Assembly: GCA_963735055.1 (NCBI GenBank)
Contig: CAVTJN010000019.1
Location: forward strand, 124,001-188,000
DNA: 64,000 bases
From: JBBITI01 sp963735055
GTDB taxonomy: Bacteria > Chloroflexota > Dehalococcoidia > Dehalococcoidales > UBA2162
Reading direction: 5' to 3'
A program made the position numbers and the translations under genes. The notes beneath the pieces were generated by a model. The model was not told where the DNA came from and searched no databases. It worked only from the letters and a program-made list of their open reading frames with translations. Within the stretch, counting starts at the first letter, position 1, and each line of letters opens with the position of its first letter. Shown piece by piece: positions 25,659 to 35,221 of the stretch.

Positions 25659-27051
25659 ATGAACGTAGTCAAGACGGATTCAGGCTACATATCCGGGACG
25701 GTCCTCGGTGATCCGGAGAAACCAATACACGTATATCGAGGAATACCCTACGCCGCCCCACCCGTCGGCCCCTGCGCTGGAAGCCGCCGCAGCCGGCCGC
25801 AAGGTGGTCCGGGAATCCGCGAATGCACTGCCTTCAGTCCGCATGGCCCCGCAGACGGTATCTTTGGGGTTGTCAAAGCTGGAGTTTGCGGAGAGCGAGG
25901 ACTGCCTCTATCTCAACGTGTTGAGTCCGGCAACCGGGGCTGCTGATGGGCTGCCGGTAATGGTGTGGTTCCATGGCGGCGGTTTTGTATCCAACAGTGG
26001 GAACGAGGCATACTTCAACTCGGCCCAGCTTCCCTCGAAGGGCGTCGTCCTGGTTACCGTTAATACGCGGTTGGGACCGTTGGGCTGCCTCGCTCACCCG
26101 CTCCTTTCTGCCGAATCACCGCAGGGGATTTCGGGCAACTACCTGTTTCTGGATATGGTGGCCGCCCTGAAGTGGGTACAATTGAATATCTCGGCGTTCG
26201 GCGGCGACCCCGACAATGTCACCATCTTCGGAGAATCCGGCGGTTCGGCAAAAGTAGTGAACCTGCTGGCCTCCCCGCTGGCCAAGGGGCTCTTCCACAG
26301 GGCGATCGGCGAGAGCGGAGGCGGCCGTGGCACACCGCTGGCGGACATGGAAGCGGCAGGTGAGAAACTATTCGCCAAGCTCGGGGTGGATAAAGAAGCA
26401 GCCCCGCTGGCGGCGGCACGGGCTATCCCCTGGTCGAAAATTGTCGAAGCCGGCATGGCCGTATCCGCGGACCTGAAGCTCCCGATGGGGCCCTGGGACT
26501 CAGTGGTCGACGGCTGGTTTCTACCAGATACCACCGCCAGTATCTTTAAGGCCGGCAGGCAGAACATCGTTCCGTTCATAATGGGCACTAACATGGGGGA
26601 ACTGACCGGTCCCGGTATGATACTGATGCCCCAAGTGGTCCCGAGCTACGTAAATCTGTACGTGGGGGCTAACAAAGTCGGCGGGAAGGCGTATGCGTAT
26701 GCCTTCGACCACGTACCTGCAGGATGGAAGAAGAACGGCGTAGTGGCGACTCACGCAATGGAACTACCGTATGTCTTCGGCGATTGGGACTGGAATGATT
26801 TTCTATGGACCCTGCTGTACGCCCTGGCTAAACCGTCTGGTGCCAAGTCGCCTGACCCGGGTCTTACCGGGGCCGACAGAACTGTGTCCGAGTTGATGAT
26901 GACCATTTGGACCAACTTCGCCCGGACGGGTATCCCCAGCATACCGGGCAAGATCGACTGGCCGGCCTGGGATGAGGGCAAGGACCAGTATCTTTACATC
27001 ACCGACAAGCCGGAGGTGAGGTCGGGGTTCTCCAAGGTCGGACAGAAGTAG
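25659..27051 (+). pseudogene. Carboxylesterase (type B), N-terminal frameshifts
   Basis: Type-B carboxylesterase of about 464 residues. The ATG at 25659 after a GGAGG opens 'MNVVKTDSGYISGTVLGD' and 'YRGIPYAAPPVG', typical of the family. The frame then changes about three times between 25765 and 25860 (pieces 'LRWKPPQPAARWSG' and 'GIRECTAFSPHGP' lie in different frames) before the long frame to 27051. The latter has 'MVWFHGGGFVSN', the nucleophile 'GESGGS' and the likely catalytic His in 'HAMELPYVFG'. Family is certain; whether it is a pseudogene or misread is not. An ATG at 25708 belongs to the wrong frame for the N-terminus. It closes the hydrolase-SDR-SnoaL operon. Confidence 0.82.
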
Positions 27052-27108
27052 GAGTCTGATCCTTCACAATCGGGGCAATATTCTCCGGGCGGTCAGGGCG
27101 GGGACTCT

Positions 27109-28482
27109 CTAGTATACTCCGTACTCCTTGGTCGCCCTAGCCATCGCCCGTACGTTCTCGGCTTTCGCGTCGGTCCCCAGGGCCCCGGGGCTGGACACGA
27201 TGAAGCCGCCATCTCGGCCGCAGAGGTCGATGAGATGCCGGCAGTATTTCTCTACGTCCTCCGGCCGGCCGGTCGAAAGGATGGACTGCGGGACGGCTCC
27301 GACGAGACAGTAGTCCTTCCCGAGCGCCTCGTGGGCCAGCTTCATGTCCGTAAGATAGAGGTGCCAGATCACCCGGCCGCGCGGCAGGTCGCCCCGGACC
27401 GCGTCCAAACGCGTGGTGTAACTGCCCTGGGTCCTCAATTCGGGGATGAACCCCTCCTCAATGAGGGCCAGGCAGATCGTGCGCAAAGTCGGCCAGTAGA
27501 AAGTCCGAAACTGTTTGTCCGACATGAAGCCGTCCGCCCCTTTGTGGAGCGGGAAGCCAATTATGGGACTATCCCCCAGCTTGATGGTCTTGGAGCTTTG
27601 TCTGATATCGATCAGCTTCTTCCGGGTGATCACGTCCAGGGCTTCGAGCAGCTTCCCGGGCTGCCGGTACATGTCGAGACCGATGCCCCGCTGTCCCCTC
27701 AGGTTGTCCCCCAGGCGGTCAAACGGGGCGCCACCACCCAGCCCCATACTGCCGCGGAGGTCCGGGTACCCCAGTTCGCTCAGCCGCCGGTTGGCGGCCG
27801 CTATTTTGGGCTGCCAGCGGCGCGCTTCCTCCCCGGCCTTCATCAGTTTGCCCAAAGCCAGCTGTACTTCGGGAATTCCAAATGAGGCGATGTTCCCGGT
27901 TGCCAGTTGCGTGAGCGCCTCGGCGGCGCCCCACACCCTGGGCAGATACCGGCGCAGTCGAAAATCCGTCTCGTCCAGGATGAAGGCGTCGTACTCATCG
28001 GCCCTCATGTACTCGCCCTCAACGAATTGCATGCCTATGTTGTCCGGCAGCCCATGTCCGGGCCATTTCCGCTGCTTCTCCTCGAGAATCTCGTAGAGTC
28101 TTCCCTGCGGCGCGCCGGCATCGGTCTTGGCGTCAAAGTCCAACTCCAGGGTGCAGCGGTTTGCGACGTCGATCGCCTTGTCAACGTCGTACCAGACGTC
28201 TTTCTGGGTGTAACCGCAGTAGGCGGCGGCGAATTCTCCCAGGTGCGGCGTGACCGGCACCCTGTCGGGCTTCTTCCTGAAGAGAATCGCATCTATGAGG
28301 CGGGCGACCCGCGACTTATATCCCGCCTCGGCCTGGGGTGAGGCGAACTCGACCCCCGGCGGGGACAGCCACGCTTCACAGCGTCTCTCCAGTTTCTCAT
28401 CCGGTGTCAGTTGCTCCCAGGGAGTCTCCTGCGTTCTTTCTTGCTTGTCTGTCACCACTCCTGCCTCCCGGAAATCGTTCAT
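27109..28482 (-). CDS. Uroporphyrinogen decarboxylase (URO-D) family protein
   Basis: A 457-residue URO-D family protein, longer than true HemE (about 350) and with a polar N-terminal extension, so probably one of the methyltransferase-like paralogs (MtaA/CmuA-like) rather than a heme enzyme. The C-terminal half has the characteristic 'GAVPQSILSTGRPEDVEKYC' and 'GGFIVSSPGALG'. No other corrinoid-methyltransferase genes are nearby. The start follows CTGGAGG. It is convergent with the carboxylesterase gene and divergent from the beta-propeller gene. Demethylation of a C1 compound is the best guess, by family analogy only. Confidence 0.85.
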   Translation of the reverse strand: MNDFREAGVVTDKQERTQETPWEQLTPDEKLERRCEAWLSPPGVEFASPQAEAGYKSRVARLIDAILFRKKPDRVPVTPHLGEFAAAYCGYTQKDVWYDVDKAIDVANRCTLELDFDAKTDAGAPQGRLYEILEEKQRKWPGHGLPDNIGMQFVEGEYMRADEYDAFILDETDFRLRRYLPRVWGAAEALTQLATGNIASFGIPEVQLALGKLMKAGEEARRWQPKIAAANRRLSELGYPDLRGSMGLGGGAPFDRLGDNLRGQRGIGLDMYRQPGKLLEALDVITRKKLIDIRQSSKTIKLGDSPIIGFPLHKGADGFMSDKQFRTFYWPTLRTICLALIEEGFIPELRTQGSYTTRLDAVRGDLPRGRVIWHLYLTDMKLAHEALGKDYCLVGAVPQSILSTGRPEDVEKYCRHLIDLCGRDGGFIVSSPGALGTDAKAENVRAMARATKEYGVY

Positions 28483-28559
28483 TGATGCCTCCAGTCCTAT
28501 CCAAACCGGGCCGTTTTCGTTATTAAGAACAGATAACGCTAATACGAGGTGAAAGCGCC

Positions 28560-30578
28560 ATGAAAAAGAATATTCTTTATTATCTCTCCGTTTTGGTTCT
28601 GGCTACCATGCTGGCCGCCACCGGCTGCGGCCTCAATGATATTAAGCCCAACACCCAACAATCGCAACCACCAATGCCAGCGGCTTGCCCAGGTTTACCT
28701 CGGAAGAGGAATTGGTTACCGCCTTCACCGAAGGGCGTAACCAGGGTTACCGGGGCACTACTACACCAAAGGCGGTTGGGACGTGATGGACATGGCTCCG
28801 GCAGCTGCTGCAGGAAGCAGCCGCTGGCGGGGGAACCAGTGACATTTCCTACTCCGACACTAATGTCCAGGTAGCCGGCGTAGATGAGGCCGATATCGTC
28901 AAAACGGACGGCAAATACATCTACGTCATGGCCCGTGACAGCATTTACATAGCCCAGGCATACCCGGCAGAATCGGCCCGGATACTGACCCACATCGCCA
29001 TCCCGGGGTTTAACCCCCAGGAGCTTTTTATAGAAGGAGACCGCCTGATGATCTTCGGTACAACTTACTACTCTCCCGACGACCCCACTACGATCGGGCA
29101 GCCGGGTTATCCGGTCACCACCGAGCCTGGTATCGCTAAGTCGGGTGTCGCCATCATGCCTTATCCCAACCGGGGTAACCTGGTCGCCATCAAACTTTAC
29201 GATATTAAGGACCGTTCAAATCCGAAACTACTGAAGAGCGTTGATATCGAAGGTAGCTACCTGACCTCCCGTAAAATCGGATACCGATGTTTACTTTGTC
29301 ATAAACTCCTATCCCAACTTCACCGTACCTCAACCGATGGCCATCGACATCATCCCGGGGTATCGGGAGAATATTGGCGACGCCAAGCCTTCCGCCAACC
29401 TAAAGCCTATCGCGAATTACAGCGAAATAGGCTATATCCCGCCGCGGCAGGCGACTAACTTCATCACGGTGGCCTCTCTGTCAATTCGCGACGCGGCCAG
29501 AGAAATGGGCAAAACTGTCATTGTCGGCTCCGGCGAAAACGTCTTTGCCTCGCTAAGCAACCTCTACATTGCCCAGACCTCCTGGCCGTCCTTCGATAAT
29601 CTCGGCCGGCCCGTCGACGAAAATGTCCAGAGCACTGTGATTACCAAATTCGCCCTGTCCGGCGGCGCCGTAACCTATGCGGCCACCGGCAAAGTAAAGG
29701 GACATATCCTGAACCAGTTTGCCATGGACGAATACGACGGCTACTTCCGGATCGCCACCACCATCAGCGGCTATGTGAATAACCGCGATACCTCCACCAA
29801 TAACGTCTACGTTTTGGATGGCGACCTGAAGGCGACGGGCGCTCTGGAAGACGTGGCTCCCGGGGAGAGCATCTATGCTGTCCGTTTCATGGGCAAACGG
29901 GTTTACCTGGTCACCTTTCTGCACGTCGACCCCCTCTTCGTGATTGATTTGTCACAACCCGCAGCGCCCCGGATTCTGGGCAAGCTGAAAATACCCGGCT
30001 ACAGCGACTATCTGCAGCCTTACGATGAGACACACCTGATCGGCATCGGCAAGGAGGTGGACGCCAGCATTGACGCGAACCTGATCCACACCGAGAATGC
30101 GGTCTACTATACCGCGATCCAGGGTGTCAAACTGGCTCTCTTTGATGTGAGCGATGTCGCCAACCCGATCGAGGTCTACAAAGAGGTCATCGGCGACCGG
30201 GGCACGGAAAGTCTGGCTGCCCAGGACCACAAGGCTTTTCTCTTCGATAAAGAAAAAGGCCTTCTGGTCATCCCGGTTACTTTGGCTCAGTTAAAGCCGG
30301 GCCAGCCCAAGAACATGCAGGGAGAGTATGTCTTTCAAGGCGCCTACGTATACAACCTGACGCTGAAAAACGGTTTTAGCCTCAAGGGCAAGGTCACCCA
30401 TTACGATACAAACGATACCTTTCAGAAGAGCGGCGAGTACTTTTACGGAGGACAGAGCGATATCACCCGCAGCCTATATATCAATAACGTCCTGTATACT
30501 TTGTCCCAGAGCCGACTGCAACTGAACGATCTTACCAGCCTGGCAACCCTACAGGTATTGCCATTCGAGACAAAGTAG
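28560..30578 (+). pseudogene. Secreted beta-propeller domain lipoprotein, frameshifted
   Basis: Three reading-frame pieces form one exported protein of about 670 residues. It starts with a lipoprotein signal peptide (lipobox 'LAATGC') and continues with the beta-propeller domain typical of bacterial and archaeal 'beta-propeller domain-containing' proteins ('VAGVDEADIVKTDGKYIYVM', 'VYLVTFLHVDPLFVIDLS'). Frame changes occur between about 28690 and 28880 and near 29275, where 'SDVYFVINSYPNFTVPQP' is needed to join the halves. The long last frame (29337-30578) is intact. Extracellular; function unknown, possibly binding or surface assembly. The start has GAGGTGAAAG upstream. Confidence 0.8.
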
Positions 30579-30608
30579 GCGATACCACCAACTCGTCGCT
30601 GTGTTGAA

Positions 30609-30642
30609 CCGGTAAGCTCCGCTTCCAAGCGGAGCTTACCGG
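30609..30642 (+). terminator. Perfect-stem terminator after beta-propeller gene
   Basis: CCGGTAAGCTCCGCTT (30609-30624) pairs over 16 bp with AAGCGGAGCTTACCGG (30627-30642), followed by TCTTATCC. It lies 30 bp after the stop codon and could serve both strands, since the PP2C gene ends at 30783 on the other strand. Confidence 0.75.
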
Positions 30643-30782
30643 TCTTATCCCAACCGGGCAAGCCAAAGCAGGGATACCATCATGCGCTGGAGCTTGGCCA
30701 CTATCGTTCATCGCCTGAAGGGATGCCCTGGTGACTACGGAAAATATGCCGTCAATATTCCGGCATACGGATATCGACTGGA

Positions 30783-31517
30783 CTAGCTACCGGTCCGAGT
30801 TCTTCTCGCCAGAATAATGGTCGTGTCATCTGAGGCGTTATTGGCCGCCGCCGCATTCATCAGCCCATCGCAGGCATTCTCCAGTGTCGCCGATGCGTGA
30901 ATGATCTCGCCGATCTGCTCATCGGGCACCGCATTAGTCAGTCCGTCTGAGCACAGCAGCAGGATTCCCCGGGAGAGGTCGACTTCGTAGTAATCCGGAC
31001 TGACTTGTCTCCGACCGCCGAGACTCATGGTGATGATATTTCGCTGACTGTGGGACAACGCTTCTTCCTCAGAGATCAACCGCCGGTCAATCATTTGCTG
31101 TACCAGCGAATGGTCTTTAGTTATTCTGGTGACCGCGTTTCCGACCAGATAAGCCCGGCTGTCGCCCACATGGGCAATAAGCGACTCATCTTGAGTGATG
31201 GCGGCCACGACGATGGTGCTGGCCATATCGGTGTAGGCTTGTTTCGATGCTGCCCGGAGGTTGATGGCTTCATTGGCTTTGAATAAGGCCGCTTCGGTGA
31301 CCTCCCGAAGATTGCCGTTCGCCAAATTCGACCGGTAGAATTCTTCAAGTGCAGTTATGGCCAGGTTGCTGGCAACCTCCCCTGCGGCGTGGCCTCCCAG
31401 CCCATCGGCAACAGCCAGTATGGCGACATCACCAATCGTTACCGCTAAGAAGCTATCTTCGTTGACTTCCCTGCCCTTGCCCTTGCGGGTGCGGCAGCAC
31501 ACTTCAAGATTACGCAT
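30783..31517 (-). CDS. PP2C-family Ser/Thr protein phosphatase
   Basis: A 244-residue PPM/PP2C phosphatase that removes phosphate from Ser/Thr residues using two metal ions. The metal-binding motifs are 'NEDSFL', 'VADGLGGHAAGE', 'CSDGLTNA' and 'SDDTTII', with 'GDSRAYL' in between. The start is taken at the ATG at 31517 (MRNLEVCC); an in-frame TTG at 31529 is possible. In many bacteria such a gene pairs with a Hanks-type kinase; here the only kinase in view is the broken one at 12.6 kb. Confidence 0.9.
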   Translation of the reverse strand: MRNLEVCCRTRKGKGREVNEDSFLAVTIGDVAILAVADGLGGHAAGEVASNLAITALEEFYRSNLANGNLREVTEAALFKANEAINLRAASKQAYTDMASTIVVAAITQDESLIAHVGDSRAYLVGNAVTRITKDHSLVQQMIDRRLISEEEALSHSQRNIITMSLGGRRQVSPDYYEVDLSRGILLLCSDGLTNAVPDEQIGEIIHASATLENACDGLMNAAAANNASDDTTIILARRTRTGS

Positions 31518-31704
31518 TTCACACTTCAATTATGGATTTCACCCACGGCAACGGGGTCCATCGATAGATCATAGTCCCGGAATGGGCACCTCGCCACAGT
31601 ATACCTCGTGCGCGAATCGCCTACCAACGTGACGGAATCATCCCTGCGTCCGGATGCAGCACTTCGAAGGCAGATAAGCTGCTCTGGGCGCGGGATTTTT
31701 CGGA

Positions 31705-31713
31705 TGCTATAAT
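31705..31713 (+). promoter_or_regulatory. Extended -10 promoter for rsmE
   Basis: TGCTATAAT, an exact extended -10 element with TATAAT at 31708-31713; the -35 region is poor, as usual for this type. The start codon lies about 73 bp downstream. Confidence 0.55.
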
Positions 31714-31785
31714 GACCGGCAGTCGGACGTTGGCAGCCAGTTGGGAGCGGGGCGCCGGACGCCGGCGCCTGCGGGGGTCTTTGAA

Positions 31786-32511
31786 ATGCATACTTTTCGC
31801 GTCCCGTACCGGGCGGATGGCGATATCATCGTCCTTAGCGACGCCGGCCAGATCCATCATCTGAAGGATGTGCTGCGGTTGGGCGCCGGCGACGAGGTAA
31901 CGGTGTTCGACGGCGGCGGCCAGGAATACCAGTGCGAGATTACTGGAGAAGGTAAGCAAGGGGTCACGCTCCGGGTGAAGGGGAGGCGGATGGGGGCGCT
32001 GCCGCAGGCCAGGGTGGCGGTGGCCTGTGCCCTGCCCAAGAAAGGCCTGGACGATATCGTGGACAAACTGACACAGCTCGGTGTCGACACTATTATCCCG
32101 ATGCGGACGGAGCGGGTGGTGGTGAGACTGGGCGAAGCGGCGGCCGCGGTACGACTGGAGCGGTGGCGGAAATTGGCGGAGAGTGCGGCCGGGCAAAGCC
32201 AGCGGGCCAACGTGCCGGAACTCCGGCCGTTGTCCGGCATTGGCGAGGTAATATCACAGGCGGCGGGATACGACCTGAAGCTGATACCGACGTTGTCGGG
32301 GGCGAGACAGACACTCGGCGAGGTGCTGGCCGACCGGCGGCCGGCGAGCGTGCTGGTCCTGATCGGTCCGGAGGGCGACTTCACGGATGAAGAGGTCGAG
32401 GCGGCGCGCCAGGCCGGCTTTCAGCCGGTCTCCCTGGGGGCGCAGGTGCTGCGGGTGGATACGGCGGCGATCGCGGTGGCCGCGTATCTGAGGCTGTCCG
32501 GAGTCGTCTAG
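31786..32511 (+). CDS. rsmE: 16S rRNA m3U1498 methyltransferase RsmE
   Basis: A 241-residue RsmE that uses SAM to methylate U1498 of 16S rRNA. The N-terminal PUA-like part has 'HHLKDVLRLGAGDEVTVFDG', and the C-terminal SPOUT knot has 'LIGPEGDFTDEEVE' and 'LGAQVLRVDTAAIA' (family: LG.RILR.ETA). The ATG at 31786 (MHTFRVPY) is preferred to an upstream TTG because a family-like N-terminus starts there. It stands alone, convergent with the DUF4382 gene. Confidence 0.95.
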   Translation: MHTFRVPYRADGDIIVLSDAGQIHHLKDVLRLGAGDEVTVFDGGGQEYQCEITGEGKQGVTLRVKGRRMGALPQARVAVACALPKKGLDDIVDKLTQLGVDTIIPMRTERVVVRLGEAAAAVRLERWRKLAESAAGQSQRANVPELRPLSGIGEVISQAAGYDLKLIPTLSGARQTLGEVLADRRPASVLVLIGPEGDFTDEEVEAARQAGFQPVSLGAQVLRVDTAAIAVAAYLRLSGVV

Positions 32512-32635
32512 CGGTCGAAGGGCGCCGATGGTTCTGGTTTCGGAGATAGGGAGGGCAACCACAAGTGATCTCCGAGTTGGTTGGACAACCACACGGGTAA
32601 GTGAGGGGGTCATGTCAACTTCACCCTCATCCTGG

Positions 32636-32658
32636 CCTTCCCCCCTCAAGGGGGAAGG
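32636..32658. terminator. Hairpin between convergent genes
   Basis: CCTTCCCCC (32636-32644) pairs with GGGGGAAGG (32650-32658) over a 5-base loop, between the rsmE stop and the opposing DUF4382 gene. No long T run, so it is a probable bidirectional terminator only. The rest of 32512-32682 shows no gene. Confidence 0.45.
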
Positions 32659-32682
32659 AATTACGTAAGGGTCGGAAGCCCC

Positions 32683-33630
32683 CTACTTCTTGGTCGGCTT
32701 GTTTGCGGGGGTGGGAAGGCTGGTGGGCCGCTCCGGCGGGACGACGGGCTTACCGGGCTCGCCCGGCTGGCCATTGTCCTTGAGCACCGCGCGGCGCCTG
32801 AGTGGCGCCGCTCTCGGAAACCTGAGGTTTCAGCAGGTATCGGCCATTCTGGGCGTTGCCGGTGCGGATGACGGTCAGGTCGTAGGTAAAGCTGGTTACC
32901 GTGGTTTCGGCGACGGTAAAGGGCACGTTCAGGTGGAGCTTCTGGCTCGGCAGTTTGATTTCCACCTTCTCGCCCGATGAGATCAGCGTGCCGGTAACGT
33001 TGTCAACGTAGATAAAGACCTGCCGGTAGTCGCCTGCCGGGATGTCGCCCCGCCACATCTCCTGGACCAGATCGCCCGGGACCGTGGTCAGGTCGACCGA
33101 CAGGACGCTGGGTTTGAATTCGATCCATTTGCCGTCGGAACTCTGCTGCAGGCCAATCCGGTCGATGGTGACGACGACATCCCTGAATTCGGCGATGGCA
33201 TTGACATCGTCGCTGACCAGGAAGGCGAAGTTGCCGTTGGGACTGGCAACCGGTACGATCTGCAGTATCTGGGGGGCGCCGGGCGACAGGACCGGACGTA
33301 CGCCGATATACACTACTCCCAGTATCACGGCGAGGGTAGCCAGGGCGGCCCAGGTGGCGGGGCGGGCGATGGCCCGGCTGAACCAGGGCCGTTTCTGACG
33401 GCGGCTTTCCCGCAAGGCAACGATGGCGGCATCAAGCTGCTGCCGGGAGGAACGTTTGGCGGCGGCGGACGGGGCGGCGCGTAGGCGGCGCCGGTGCGAA
33501 GGGCGGCCTCAAGGAGCGGCCTGAGCCGGGCGGCATCGGCGGGGTAGCCGGCGACGACCGATTCTACAGTTTCGCCGGACTGAAGGCGGTCCAGGCATCT
33601 ATCGAGTTCGGTGTCAAAATTCTCTGCCAT
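32683..33630 (-). pseudogene. Membrane-anchored DUF4382 protein next to ECF sigma factor (putative anti-sigma), frameshifted
   Basis: The protein starts at 33630 ('MAENFDTELDRCLDRLQSGE') after AGAGGAC, 20 bp behind the sigma factor gene. About 85 residues of cytoplasmic head are followed by one transmembrane helix ('WAALATLAVILGVVYIGVRP') and an external DUF4382 domain ('LVSDDVNAIAEF', 'DYRQVFIYVDNVTG', 'KLPSQKLHL'). One frame change near 33470-33490 separates head from helix. Another near 32790 separates the domain from a Pro-rich tail ending 'NKPTKK' at 32683. Position and topology are those of an anti-sigma factor. DUF4382 is otherwise seen in secreted proteins, such as 59136-59840 here. 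The anti-sigma role is inferred. Confidence 0.75.
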
Positions 33631-33649
33631 GTTGTCCTCTTGCCGGAGA

Positions 33650-34193
33650 CTATGATCCGGCGACCAGCACGGTGCGCAGCTTCTCAATGGCGGCCCGCTG
33701 CATCTCGCGCACGGCGCCGTCGCTCTTCTTCATGACGGCGGCCACTTCCTTCGACGCCAGGCCGCCCAGGAAGCGCAGCCCCACCACTTCTCGCTGTTCG
33801 GCCGTCAACTGTTGCATGGCGGCGGAAACGCGCTCCATCTGCAAGTTGGTCTCCGCCATGGCGACCGGATCACCGGCCGCCACCGTCAGCGTTTCCATGT
33901 CCACGGGCAGTGTCACTCATTCTGGCCTTCTTTCTGAGATAATCGACGATCAGGTTGTGAGCGATCTTGAACAACCAGGCCTGCATCGGCACGCCGCGCT
34001 CCTGGTATGAATCAAGTGACTGCAGGGCTTTCAGGAACACTTCCCCGGCGATGTCCTCGGAATCAGGACCGTCCCCGATGTGGACGCGGGCGTAGCGTAC
34101 GATGCGGTCATAGTACTCCTCGTGGAGCCCGGCAAGTGCGGCCTCGCGCTGCGTCCGGATGTCGTTCCGATCCCTGTCTCGAGCCTTGCTCAT
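33650..34193 (-). pseudogene. ECF-type RNA polymerase sigma factor, one frameshift
   Basis: A small sigma factor of about 180 residues. Region 2 is in the first piece ('YYDRIVRYARVHIGDGPDSE', 'QAWLFKIAHNLIVDYLRKKA', 33870-34193). Region 4 is in the second (33650-33916: 'MQQLTAEQREVVGLRFLGGL', 'KEVAAVMKKSDGAVREMQRA'). The pieces join by one base shift near 33905-33915. It starts at the ATG at 34193; no strong ribosome site is visible. The next gene encodes a membrane protein with a likely cytoplasmic head, the classic arrangement of an ECF sigma factor and its membrane anti-sigma factor. Confidence 0.82.
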
Positions 34194-34225
34194 CACAACT
34201 TACTCAGATTCGTTTCCTCCCCCGC

Positions 34226-34234
34226 AGTATACCA
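34226..34234 (-). promoter_or_regulatory. Extended -10 element upstream of ECF sigma gene
   Basis: On the minus strand TGGTATACT forms an extended -10 (TATACT) about 33 bp before the sigma factor ATG. The -35 region is weak. Confidence 0.4.
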
Positions 34235-34390
34235 TTCTCATGTCCCACCGCGCTCCTCCGGCGCACTGGCGAAGGTTCACGACGGTGTTCACTGATATAG
34301 TTAACGCCGCAAGGTGAAAACTGTCAGCATGCGGTGGGGGGTGATAGGCGCGAGGGCGCGTCCTGAATCCGGAGCGGGGGGTGACGCCGG

Positions 34391-35221
34391 CTACTCCTGG
34401 GGAGCGGCCAGCGCCTTTTCGATGTACGACACCAGTTGCTGGCTGCCCTCGGGGGACAGGCTATCGCCGGCTTCGATCTTGGTGATGGATTCGTCTACTT
34501 CCGGAGACTCTTTTCGTGCCCGGGCGATCGCCCGGTTCTGGCGCCGGACCGCTTCGTCAAGATCGTCGAAGCCCATGCACAGGTCCAGTTTGCGGTTGAA
34601 GAACTCCAGTACCCGCAGCTGGGCCTTGGGGTCGCCGGAAGAGGAGAGATAGAACGGGACCGGGACCCACAGGGTGGCCGCGGGAAGGCTCCGATTCTTG
34701 GCTTCCCACAGCAGGTACGAGTTGAGGGTGGGGCGTTGCCCGGGGGGCGTTTCATAGTTCCAGGTCATGCTCATGTTCTGGCCGGCGAGCAACTCCTTCA
34801 TCTCCGGAGTACTGAAGTTGCCGAGCATTTCCCTGGGGGCAACATGGGAGACCAGCGACACCATCCCGCCGATGGCATACAGGCCGGTGGCGCCGCATTC
34901 TTTCTGGGCCACATCGAGGACGAGGTTGAGAAACCGGTGCCAGTCAAACCGCGGCGGCGTACTGCGGAATATGATGATATCCTTACGCGCCCCGGCATAG
35001 AACTTGGCTTCCGGGAACTGAATGACGTCGCTTTCGATGCTAACGCCGTCCAGCTGAAAGAAATCGACGGGGTCGATGCTGCAGAAGGCACTATTGTCGA
35101 GCTTGCGGTTGAGGTAGGCGGTCACCGTTTCGCTGAGGCCGGCGGCATCGGCCGTCCAGCTCACGATCAAGGTGGGGCTTTCGAAATCGGGCCGGCGCGA
35201 GAATTCAACCGGCCCGTTCAT
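34391..35221 (-). CDS. PAC2 family protein (second of a tandem pair)
   Basis: A 276-residue protein of the PAC2 (proteasome assembly chaperone 2-like) family, recognised from 'LIVSWTADAAGLSETVTAYL', 'DFFQLDGVSIES' and 'ALYAIGG'-type core positions shared with its upstream neighbour. The start is taken at the ATG at 35221 (AAGAAGGGTG upstream) rather than a GTG at 35233. It overlaps the end of the first PAC2 gene, so the two are translationally coupled and may form a heteromer. Bacterial PAC2 proteins have no established function. No proteasome genes are in view. Confidence 0.82.
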   Translation of the reverse strand: MNGPVEFSRRPDFESPTLIVSWTADAAGLSETVTAYLNRKLDNSAFCSIDPVDFFQLDGVSIESDVIQFPEAKFYAGARKDIIIFRSTPPRFDWHRFLNLVLDVAQKECGATGLYAIGGMVSLVSHVAPREMLGNFSTPEMKELLAGQNMSMTWNYETPPGQRPTLNSYLLWEAKNRSLPAATLWVPVPFYLSSSGDPKAQLRVLEFFNRKLDLCMGFDDLDEAVRRQNRAIARARKESPEVDESITKIEAGDSLSPEGSQQLVSYIEKALAAPQE

